From NCBI GenBank assembly GCA_043757865.1, contig JAYVOP010000169.1, positions 1-64,000 of the forward strand: a DNA stretch of 64,000 bases. The letters are read 5' to 3'. The DNA comes from JAGNEJ01 sp043757865. Lineage in GTDB: Bacteria > Verrucomicrobiota > Verrucomicrobiia > Verrucomicrobiales > V1-33. Positions 36,820 to 43,583 of this stretch are shown here, piece after piece. Each line of letters opens with the position of its first letter. Positions within the stretch are counted from its first letter, which is position 1. The notes under the pieces are model-generated. The model did not search any database, had not been told where the DNA came from, and saw nothing but the letters and a program-made list of their open reading frames with translations. Made by a program: the position numbers and the translations under genes.

Positions 36820-37911
36820 CTAGGGCGCTGCGGCGGCCCAGCGCTTGCGGAACTGCAAGAACGGGCGTTCGACGAGGTAGTAGGAGGCCGTGGCGGTTAG
36901 GAAAACGGGCAGCAGCCAAGTGGAGAAATATTGCCACAAGGGACGGTTCCAGCCGAAATCTGCGGGATCAGCGCAGAAGAATTGTTGCCAGATATAAAGC
37001 GAGTAAGACAAGCGCCCGACCCAAGCAACCAGGGGGATATTTAACAATCGGAAGAGGCTTATCTGTGGGCATGCTATGCTGATAGAGAGGAGCACGCTGA
37101 AGCCAAGGGCTTCCATCAGTGGCCGGAAGGGCTTGGTAATGAAACCTGCCTTAAGATTATGCTCTAGCACATACGGAATGAGTATGAGGGCGGCGGCGGC
37201 TAGGTAGATCCAGGTCGGGCGAGAGACACGCCATCGAGCCTGCAAGGCGGGATGGAGGAATGCCAGGAGGCAGCCGATGGCGAGGCTATCCAGCACATTT
37301 CCCAGGGAATACATGGAGAAAAGGGGATTGCTAGGAAAGAGTTTGAGATAGGTAACAACGCGCCAGAGCGGGCTGAGCACCAGCGGCACGCAGAGGATAA
37401 TCCACGCGCGTTTCGGGCGCAGGCACAGGCCACCGAACACGAGGAGGGGGGGCCAGAGAAAGTAAAATTGTTCCTCACAAGAAAGGCTCCATAAGTGACC
37501 GATGAGCCAGGGCCGCGTGGGCATGAAATTTACTGTGAATGTAAGTAAGTGCGCCCAGGTGGTGGCCGTTTGCTGGGCCGTGGAGAACCATTGCAATGCG
37601 GCTACGAAGAGCAGGAACGCGCCATACACGGGCAGGAGGCGCAGGGCGCGTCGGAGATAGAAGGCCCGCAGGCTCACGCGACCATACTGGGCGTGCTCCC
37701 GCAGCATGAGGGTGGTGATGAGGAAGCCGCTGATAAGGAAAAAGATGCGCACGCCCAGACCACCATCGAAGAGCCACGTCACGTTATGCTCGTAGCTAGC
37801 CGCTAGCCCCGGCACCATGATGCTGTGGTTTCCTAGCACCAGGAGGATGCTGAGGGCGCGCCAGCCATCTAGCGATGGCAGGTGGCCTTTTCCGTAGGAA
37901 AGTGGGGGCAT
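36820..37911 (-). CDS. Acyltransferase family 3 membrane protein (OafA-like)
   Basis: The ATG at 37911 shares one base with the stop of the preceding acyltransferase gene (TAATG), giving 363 residues. The protein opens GHLPSLDGWRALSILLVLGNH with the conserved Arg and His. It then shows GVRIFFLISGFLITTLML, YLRRALRLLPVYGAFLL, and about ten membrane segments, ending in a basic tail. It is expected in the inner membrane, transferring an acyl group to a polysaccharide. It appears to be translationally coupled with its neighbour but differs from it in sequence, so each may act on a different position or sugar. Confidence 0.88.
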   Translation of the reverse strand: MPPLSYGKGHLPSLDGWRALSILLVLGNHSIMVPGLAASYEHNVTWLFDGGLGVRIFFLISGFLITTLMLREHAQYGRVSLRAFYLRRALRLLPVYGAFLLFVAALQWFSTAQQTATTWAHLLTFTVNFMPTRPWLIGHLWSLSCEEQFYFLWPPLLVFGGLCLRPKRAWIILCVPLVLSPLWRVVTYLKLFPSNPLFSMYSLGNVLDSLAIGCLLAFLHPALQARWRVSRPTWIYLAAAALILIPYVLEHNLKAGFITKPFRPLMEALGFSVLLSISIACPQISLFRLLNIPLVAWVGRLSYSLYIWQQFFCADPADFGWNRPLWQYFSTWLLPVFLTATASYYLVERPFLQFRKRWAAAAP

Positions 37912-38900
37912 TAGAAATCTGTGCGGTAACGCAGGCGGGAGGACCAACGCTGGGCGGGCATTTCCACCCAGCGATAAAAGGCCCACGCGGCGAGCAGGGA
38001 AACAATGAGGGCGAGGCCAGTGACGAGCATTTGTGCGCCTATGGTTTCCAGCGGATAGCGTTTGGCGAGGTTAATCACCCGGCCACCGATGGGCACGTGC
38101 AGCAGATACAGCGAATAAGAAATGGTACCGGGCCACGTTAGCCAGCCAGGAAGGCCGCAGCGGACGCAGCTAATAGCCACGGCGGTAAGGGTGCCCATAA
38201 GCATTTCGGGGCAACCGAGGGAACGAACACCGATCACTGCGGCCACCGCCAGCGCGAGGGCGAACTGCCCGCAGTTGATTTTACTTTGGTGATACAGCAG
38301 CATCAGGAGGCCTTGGACAAAGAGGGGTAGGTAGCGGATGATCCACACGGTAGGCACGGGCAGACAGGCCAGCGCGAGGAGCGCGCCTAGTAAGCAAAGG
38401 AAACGCGCACGGGCACCATTGAGCCCGCCCATGAGCAGCGCGATGAGGAGGTAAAACTGCAACTCTATGGCCAAGGTCCAATACACGGGCTGCAGCCATT
38501 CAGAGCCGCAGATGCTTACCAGGAGCAACGGATGCAGGAGGAACTGCACGACGCTGTAGTCCGGTGGCTGACCCTGGAAACTAGCCGCTAGGGTGGACAG
38601 TTTTCCTAGCGCCACCACCACGATGATGCTGGCTAGGAAGGGGATGTGGAGGCGGATCAGGCGCTTTTGCAAGAAACGCAAGCCGTGCTCCCGAATCCGA
38701 TAGTCTAACCGACACAGCGAGTACGGAATGACGAATCCACTGATCACAAAGAAGCAATCCACGCCCAGCCGACCTTGATTACAGATTTGTTGAAAGACTG
38801 TGGGGGCCAGCGCATTGGTGAAATGAAACAACGCCACAGCTACCGCCGCAAATCCCCTCAGGGCATCCAGGATGTGGAGTCGGGTGGGAGCGGTGGGCAT
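37911..38900 (-). CDS. Acyltransferase family 3 membrane protein
   Basis: A 329-residue protein with LHILDALRGFAAVAVALFHFT at the N-terminus (conserved Arg and His), GVDCFFVISGFVIPYSL, the FLQKRLIRLHIPFLAS segment and about ten membrane spans. It is somewhat shorter than its two relatives in the locus. Its stop overlaps the start of the next acyltransferase gene, making a coupled pair. It starts just downstream of the large palindrome at 38938-39000. The likely role is O-acylation of a surface polysaccharide. Substrate unknown. Confidence 0.87.
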   Translation of the reverse strand: MPTAPTRLHILDALRGFAAVAVALFHFTNALAPTVFQQICNQGRLGVDCFFVISGFVIPYSLCRLDYRIREHGLRFLQKRLIRLHIPFLASIIVVVALGKLSTLAASFQGQPPDYSVVQFLLHPLLLVSICGSEWLQPVYWTLAIELQFYLLIALLMGGLNGARARFLCLLGALLALACLPVPTVWIIRYLPLFVQGLLMLLYHQSKINCGQFALALAVAAVIGVRSLGCPEMLMGTLTAVAISCVRCGLPGWLTWPGTISYSLYLLHVPIGGRVINLAKRYPLETIGAQMLVTGLALIVSLLAAWAFYRWVEMPAQRWSSRLRYRTDF

Positions 38901-38937
38901 GTTGAGTGCGTGATAAATAAAATTTAACCATAAGAAT

Positions 38938-39000
38938 CACAAAGATTACAGCGACTAAGCAAAGCGCTTTGTTAAGTCTTGGATCCTTGTAATCTTTGTG
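38938..39000. repeat. Long nested palindrome next to a S23 gene
   Basis: Perfect 13-bp arms CACAAAGATTACA (38938-38950) and TGTAATCTTTGTG (38988-39000) enclose an inner perfect palindrome CAAAGCGCTTTG (38960-38971), with further imperfect pairing between GACTAA and TTAAGTC. It fills the 107-nt gap between the S23 stop and the acyltransferase start. A folded transcript could end or stabilise the S23 message, although no T-run is present. It may also be a mobile intergenic repeat. Confidence 0.7.
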
Positions 39001-39007
39001 TTTAAAC

Positions 39008-39415
39008 TCATTTCATCGCGTCGTTTGAGCGCTGGCTCATGCGTCGCACGATGCTGGTCATGATGGCGATGAGTTCACTGCTTTCTTGCTCTAGCGCACT
39101 GGTGAGTTCCGGTGCGAGGAAGCAATCTTCCCGTAGGAGTTCGAGGAGAAGTTGGGTGCTATCCGCCGATTGGAGGGCGGTGGAGAGTTCATCGATAAAG
39201 TCCTCGTCCGTGCGCGCCCGCGAGGCGATGCGCACTTGCGCGGCCATGCTGGTGGCTGCCTCCAGGAGTTGCTGCCCGCACACTTGGATGTCCGCACGCT
39301 CTGCTGGCAGTTCCGCATAGAGACGGATCACACCGCCTGCGAACCGCTTGGAGCGGGTGCGGAATTCTTCATTGAGGCGGCCAGGACGATCCATGGGGGT
39401 AATTTTATTTTGCAT
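39008..39415 (-). CDS. Four-helix bundle protein (S23 family)
   Basis: From the ATG at 39415 the protein has 135 residues, all predicted helical. It has RSKRFAGGVIRLYAELP, GQQLLEAATSMAAQVRIASRA, DFIDELSTALQSADSTQLLLELL and ELTSALEQESSELIAIMTSIV as the four helices, which matches the S23 family. Members occur inside 23S rRNA intervening sequences or, as here, as free genes, often beside polysaccharide loci. The molecular role is not established. The upstream TTG would add five residues and is less likely. It is followed by a long palindrome. Confidence 0.85.
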   Translation of the reverse strand: MQNKITPMDRPGRLNEEFRTRSKRFAGGVIRLYAELPAERADIQVCGQQLLEAATSMAAQVRIASRARTDEDFIDELSTALQSADSTQLLLELLREDCFLAPELTSALEQESSELIAIMTSIVRRMSQRSNDAMK

Positions 39416-39447
39416 AACTAACCTAGGCAAGCATGAACAAGTGCTAG

Positions 39448-40029
39448 TTAATTAAGGAGCCAATAACTGATGTAACCGATAACTTCTCGGGGGAGGGAAT
39501 AGAGGTCTCGGTAATTAAAATAATGCGCTGGGGCAGAGTAGATACTAGTGATGCCAGCCTGTTTTAGGGCTAGGCGGGAGCGAGGGACGTGGAAATATTG
39601 AGTCACCACCAAAACACTGTTCCAGCCGCGGGCTGTCAGTGTGGAGGCGATGTTTTGGGCGCTGGCTTGCGTAGTCCACCCTTGACTGTCGAGGATGATA
39701 TTAGCGGCGGGTATTCTTTGGGAAAGGAGGTAGTCCTGCATGACGACTGCTTCGTCGAAGCCCTCTTTTCCCAGGCCGCCAGAGACCATAATGCGCGGAA
39801 ACCATCCATCCCGATACAGTCCGACAGTGCGGTCCAGTCTGGCTTTGAGGCTTAATGAAGGTTTGCCAGTGGGCGTGACTTTGGCACCTAGAACCAGTGC
39901 GACATCCGCCTTCCCCAAGTGATCTTGGAGCCCCGCGATTCCAATGACTAAGCAGGCGAGGATGTAGGCAGTGGCGAGGCCTAGGAAGATGCGCCAAGAG
40001 CGAAAATATTGGGCAATAAACGGTTTCAA
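39448..40029 (-). CDS. DUF218 (SanA/YdcF-like) membrane protein, TTG start
   Basis: A 193-residue protein starting at TTG (40029), as no in-frame ATG fits. One N-terminal membrane anchor (IFLGLATAYILACLVIGIAG, residues 14-33) is followed by the DUF218 domain: VALVLGAKVTPTGKPS, LYRDGWFPRIMVSGG, and VVTQYFHVPRSRLALKQAG. The family includes SanA (envelope barrier function, vancomycin exclusion) and YdcF. The domain probably faces the periplasm. A second DUF218 gene lies at 40787, and between them are the remains of a CYTH gene and a HigA gene. Confidence 0.85.
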   Translation of the reverse strand: MKPFIAQYFRSWRIFLGLATAYILACLVIGIAGLQDHLGKADVALVLGAKVTPTGKPSLSLKARLDRTVGLYRDGWFPRIMVSGGLGKEGFDEAVVMQDYLLSQRIPAANIILDSQGWTTQASAQNIASTLTARGWNSVLVVTQYFHVPRSRLALKQAGITSIYSAPAHYFNYRDLYSLPREVIGYISYWLLN

Positions 40030-40062
40030 AATTGCAGGTAAAAGAACGGAAATTGAGGGGGC

Positions 40063-40277
40063 ACAATTGGTCTGGATGCCGAATCCAACCGTGGCGCCAA
40101 GTTGAAAAATTTACCCAGCCGAATCGATATTTAAGCCCTGATGGGCCGTCGTCCGAGCACGATTTCATTGACCACCCGGGGCGAGACTCCGAGCCCCCTG
40201 GCAAGCGCGTTTTGCAACAAGCCGTGGAACTGGGGGGATTCTTCCAGAAGGATTTCACCAAGGATTATTGTTTTCAT
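40063..40277 (-). pseudogene. Decayed HigA-type antitoxin gene
   Basis: The minus-strand frame starting at the ATG at 40277 reads MKTIILGEILLEE, then LLQNALARGLGVSP, VVNEIVLGRRPIRA, an in-frame TAA (40131-40133), and then ISIRLGKFFNLAPRL. This is the HigA/VapI XRE pattern (GEILLEE...LA..LGV....NEI..G.R.I....A.RL..FF). The stop cuts the helix-turn-helix protein at residue 46, and the C-terminal end is missing. The ATG overlaps the TGA of the upstream CYTH remnant (ATGA). No intact HigB toxin is seen next to it. Confidence 0.75.
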
Positions 40278-40754
40278 AGGTTGGGTTTCCAGCCACCATA
40301 CGGATGCTGAGCTAGATTTGAATTGAAGTAGCGAGGAAGATGGGAAACCTCCGCTCCGAGCCAGAATGGCTAGATAAATGGAGTGTGTTCGGTCTCCAAT
40401 TCGATTTCCGCTAGATTTAGTCCGTGGTTGGCTCCGTGAAATTCATCGATTTCCCAAATATGGTTCTCGAGGTGGATTGTGTAACAAGTCTTTTCGATGC
40501 AAGGAGGAGGCAGCGGACGAGAATTTCTTCAGCGTGAGCGACAGGGATGGGGTATTCAAATTCTGGGCGGCTGATTCCAATGGTGCGACCCTTGATGGTG
40601 AGGCAGGCAGATGAGCCCCGAGTCGGATACGGACGATTCGCTCTGGGTCACGAGAAAGATAGCCTTGCTTAATGACAGTGCCTGCGGGCTCAGCGACAAA
40701 GCAGCGCCAAGAGTCGTTGGCTAAGAGAAATTTACGTTCTATCTCGGCAGGCAT
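40274..40754 (-). pseudogene. Decayed CYTH-domain (triphosphate tunnel metalloenzyme) gene
   Basis: The first frame begins MPAEIERKFLLANDSWR and continues TVIKQGYLSRDPERIVRIRLG. After a frameshift near 40610 it continues ACLTIKGRTIGISRPEFEY. After another shift near 40485 it continues HLENHIWEIDEFHGANHGLN and AEIELE, then after a stop (about 40370) ends WLGAEVSHLPRYFNSNLAQ. All of these match CYTH proteins in order, including EIERKF, R-x-R, TIKG, WEID and AEIEL. Two frameshifts and one stop make it inactive. Intact members are about 155-160 residues and hydrolyse tripolyphosphate or related substrates. It directly precedes the HigA remnant. Confidence 0.85.
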
Positions 40755-40786
40755 GTAGTCGTGAGTCGGCCTCCGTTTGAACACCA

Positions 40787-41488
40787 TTAATATTTCCAAT
40801 GATAGAAAGCGGATTTGATGACCTCGTTCTGAAAGGCGATGAGGCCTTCTTCGTGCGTCCACCAATCATCGGCGGTGTATTCGCGGGCGGGGATGCTGAT
40901 GACGTGGGGATCTGCGGCGGGGCCTAGGTTGTGTTGGAAAATCCAACGCACACGGCGGGTGTAGAATAGCTCTGTGGGCAGCAAGAGCACTGCGGGAGCA
41001 CTGGTGGCCGGCTGGTGGGAGAGCCATTCTTTAACCGCGAGGGATTCCTCGTAGGTACTGGAAACTTTGGTACCAATGAGGGTAATGGCCTCCGCTGGGA
41101 CGCCTTCGTGGATGAGGACATCTCGCACGATGTCGCTGTCATTGCGGATCATCCCTAACTGCTCCGTGGGGCTGGCTTTGACGACGGGAATGAGGATAAT
41201 GGGGGCGAGGCCGACATGGTAAAGTTTAGCGGCGGCAAAGGGTCGGGTATCTCGCCCGCCGCCGAGCACAACAATGGCGGTGGCAGGTGCTGGCGCGCTA
41301 TCAATGATCCACCACGCAGCCGCTTGGCGGAGGAGCGGAGCGCGGCAGGCGTAAGCTAGCATTAACAGCAGGAGGGTGCCTAGCAGCCAGCGATGCCAAC
41401 GACGTTGATTCCAGTTTGCTTTCAAATGGGGCGGTGGCAGAGCCGGGTGGAGCGAGGCTGCGTCTGAGCGCTTCGTGACCAGGGACAT
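40787..41488 (-). CDS. DUF218 (YdcF-like) membrane protein
   Basis: A 233-residue protein with an N-terminal membrane anchor (WLLGTLLLLMLAYACRA near residue 34) and a DUF218 domain. The domain shows ATAIVVLGGGRDTRPFAAAKLY, then VLIHEGVPAEAITLIG and SSTYEESLAVKEWLS, with VLLLPTELFYTRRVRWIF replacing the usual V-T-S-x-x-H segment. The family acts in envelope maintenance or polysaccharide-related steps, with no firmly known substrate. It lies next to the initiating sugar-phosphate transferase gene, which suggests a role in the envelope polysaccharide pathway. It is a second, more divergent DUF218 gene in the cluster. Confidence 0.85.
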   Translation of the reverse strand: MSLVTKRSDAASLHPALPPPHLKANWNQRRWHRWLLGTLLLLMLAYACRAPLLRQAAAWWIIDSAPAPATAIVVLGGGRDTRPFAAAKLYHVGLAPIILIPVVKASPTEQLGMIRNDSDIVRDVLIHEGVPAEAITLIGTKVSSTYEESLAVKEWLSHQPATSAPAVLLLPTELFYTRRVRWIFQHNLGPAADPHVISIPAREYTADDWWTHEEGLIAFQNEVIKSAFYHWKY

Positions 41489-41618
41489 CTCCTGTTAAGC
41501 TCCCGCCCTTGGTCGTTGACGTGCAGTCAGACCAATCCTTCCGGGTAGAGCATAGGGTGTGGCCATGGGCACGTGGAGCTAACGTGAGGAGAATGGCAAG
41601 GTAGGAACCGCTCCTGTT

Positions 41619-43097
41619 TCAGCGTCCACCGATTCTGCCGATCAGCACGTAGAAGGTTTTCAAGACGATGCTGCAATCAAGGATGATTGAGGAGTGCGCA
41701 AGATAAAAAAGGTCGAAGGAGAGCTTGTTTCGGGCGTCTTCCACGCCTTCTCCGTATGGGTAATTCACCTGTGCCCAGCCTGTGATGCCGGGCTTTACCA
41801 GATGGCGGAGATGGTAGCAGGGGAGGATCTGTTCGTAGTGGGCCACGCAGACGGTCCACTCTGGACGTGGGCCCACGATGCTCATGTCTCCTTTGATGAC
41901 GTTGATGAGCTGGGGGATCTCATCGAAGCGCACCTTGCGCAGGAAATGTCCTAACCGGGTGATGCGCGCGTCCCCTTTCACCGTAGTAGTGCCAGCCTGC
42001 TCGGCATTGAGCGTCATGGTGCGGAATTTATAAATGGTAAATTCCTTCCCCCGCAGACCCACGCGCGATTGTTTGAAAATGGCGGCCCCGGGGCTGTCCA
42101 GACGGATGGCGATGGCCGTGAGGAGCAAAATCGGCACCGATAAAATGAGCGCCAAGGTGCCGAACACGACGTCGGAGAATCGCTTCAAGTGAGAAAACGC
42201 GGAGCTTTCCGCCAAGCGGAAATCCCGCTCGAAGAACCACTCGGGAGAATCGATTCCGGAGTCCAGAGTCTTCACCCGTTGGCTCCAAAATGCGGACCAC
42301 GTGTAAACGGGCACGGTGGACGCGTGCAGCGCCACGAGAAAGGGACTGAGCTGATTCAGCTCCGCCGCTGCGCTGGGCGCAATGACTACGGTGTCTGGGC
42401 TGTGGGTCTCGGAAACTTGGTCTTGGTGCGGATTCCGCAGCAGGCTTTCGAGCCCTCCTGACACTGCGACGTCTGAGGGTATAGCCACCACGTGCAGATC
42501 ACGATTGGTCAGCCGAAGAGATTTTTCTAACCGTTGCGCTTCCTCGTTAGTGCCGACTACAATGACGCGAAGTTCTGCCATCTCCCGCGCGCCCATGGCC
42601 CATGCCAAGCGGCGGACGGTGAGGCAACCGATGGCACTGAGTAGCGGGGTGCTAAGCAGGAAAAAACGGCTCGTCTGTAAGTTCTGTCCATACGTGGCGA
42701 ACAAGGCCGCCGCCCCCGCTCCTACCAGCGTGGCGAGCACGCTGGCGATCAAGAACTCTGAAGCAAAGCGCAGGCTCGCAAAGTCCGCATCCCGGTCATA
42801 CGCCCCCACCAACCACTCCGCAAACAACAGACACCCGAACGGGATGGCGACCACACTGTGATTCGGAAACTCCGTCCCATGTGCGAAGAAATTTAAAATC
42901 TGCAATGTCAGTCCGGAGGCCAGCGCGCACACTGCCACGTCTCCGAGAAACCACAGGAAACGCCACAGCGCAGTGGAGAGCCGCGCACGCGCGGGCTCGC
43001 CCACGGGATCGGCGGTTTGCCATTTAGTTAGGGCACTGCGGAAGGATTTCACAAGCAAAGGCTTTCCTATAAAGGGATCGCTGGCAATAGCTTTCAT
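41619..43097 (-). CDS. Undecaprenyl-phosphate sugar phosphotransferase (WcaJ/WbaP-like)
   Basis: From the ATG at 43097 the protein has 492 residues. It has four N-terminal membrane segments (residues 35-160), a CoA-binding-like soluble domain with LRVIVVGTNEEAQRLEKSL near 180, a fifth hydrophobic segment (VVFGTLALILSVPILLLTAI near residue 315), and the C-terminal catalytic domain. That domain has FKQSRVGLRGKEFTIYKFRT, LRKVRFDEIPQLINVIKGD, SIVGPRPEW and KPGITGWAQVN. It transfers sugar-1-phosphate to undecaprenyl phosphate, the first step of repeat-unit synthesis. It is the promoter-proximal gene of the polysaccharide locus as seen here. Confidence 0.92.
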   Translation of the reverse strand: MKAIASDPFIGKPLLVKSFRSALTKWQTADPVGEPARARLSTALWRFLWFLGDVAVCALASGLTLQILNFFAHGTEFPNHSVVAIPFGCLLFAEWLVGAYDRDADFASLRFASEFLIASVLATLVGAGAAALFATYGQNLQTSRFFLLSTPLLSAIGCLTVRRLAWAMGAREMAELRVIVVGTNEEAQRLEKSLRLTNRDLHVVAIPSDVAVSGGLESLLRNPHQDQVSETHSPDTVVIAPSAAAELNQLSPFLVALHASTVPVYTWSAFWSQRVKTLDSGIDSPEWFFERDFRLAESSAFSHLKRFSDVVFGTLALILSVPILLLTAIAIRLDSPGAAIFKQSRVGLRGKEFTIYKFRTMTLNAEQAGTTTVKGDARITRLGHFLRKVRFDEIPQLINVIKGDMSIVGPRPEWTVCVAHYEQILPCYHLRHLVKPGITGWAQVNYPYGEGVEDARNKLSFDLFYLAHSSIILDCSIVLKTFYVLIGRIGGR

Positions 43098-43583
43098 TGA
43101 GGATGGGGAGGGACAAGAGGAGAGGAAGGTCGATACGGACCCGTGTTTCTGACACAACGAGCTTGGCCTGGATAGATATTTTTTGGAAAATCATGGCCCT
43201 TCCACAGCCGCGCCTTTGCTCTGCAAGGCACCTAAACGTCACGGATCCGCCCATCGAAGCGGAGCCAACTCGGACCGCCTTCGAATCAAAAAAATTGCTG
43301 GTCCCCATGAACCCCGCCCATCTTTTCAGTGGGAGTCCTGCCCCAAAGCTCGGGCTCACGCATGAAATAGACCGCTGGCTATGGAGCTTCTTGTCCTACT
43401 GTTGGCGAGCAGGTCAACAGCCTGAACCAGACTAGCCCGGGGCCAGGCTCTGGGCGCATCAGCTAAAAATTCCCTAGCCCCAACCGGGCGAGATAATTCC
43501 CGCTAGACTCGAAGTTGACGGAGACCAAAGCGCGGAAATAACGCGGATGGTGCAAGCGAGGGCCGCCAGCAACGGAACGCGCA
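43098..43583. other. Intergenic region between polysaccharide and secretion loci
   Basis: No convincing gene is seen in these 486 nt. Frames open on both strands lack family motifs. It must contain the promoter of the polysaccharide locus (at its 43097 end) and the end of the large exoprotein transcript. Candidate hairpins, such as GCCCGG-N9-CTGGGC near 43436, are weak and have no T-run, so I do not call a terminator. Confidence 0.4.

Noticed and set aside
39701..40261. A 186-residue minus-strand reading frame
   Set aside because: It overlaps the DUF218 gene out of frame, and its first part is the HigA remnant read in a wrong frame.
40443..40865. A 140-residue minus-strand reading frame as an intact gene
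   Set aside because: Only its middle part matches CYTH proteins. The rest of the family sequence continues in other frames, so it is a pseudogene fragment.
9652..43097. Exosortase/PEP-CTERM system
   Set aside because: I looked for an exosortase-like membrane protein and PEP-CTERM tails, but the multi-span proteins here fit Wzy, ligase, flippase or acyltransferase types.
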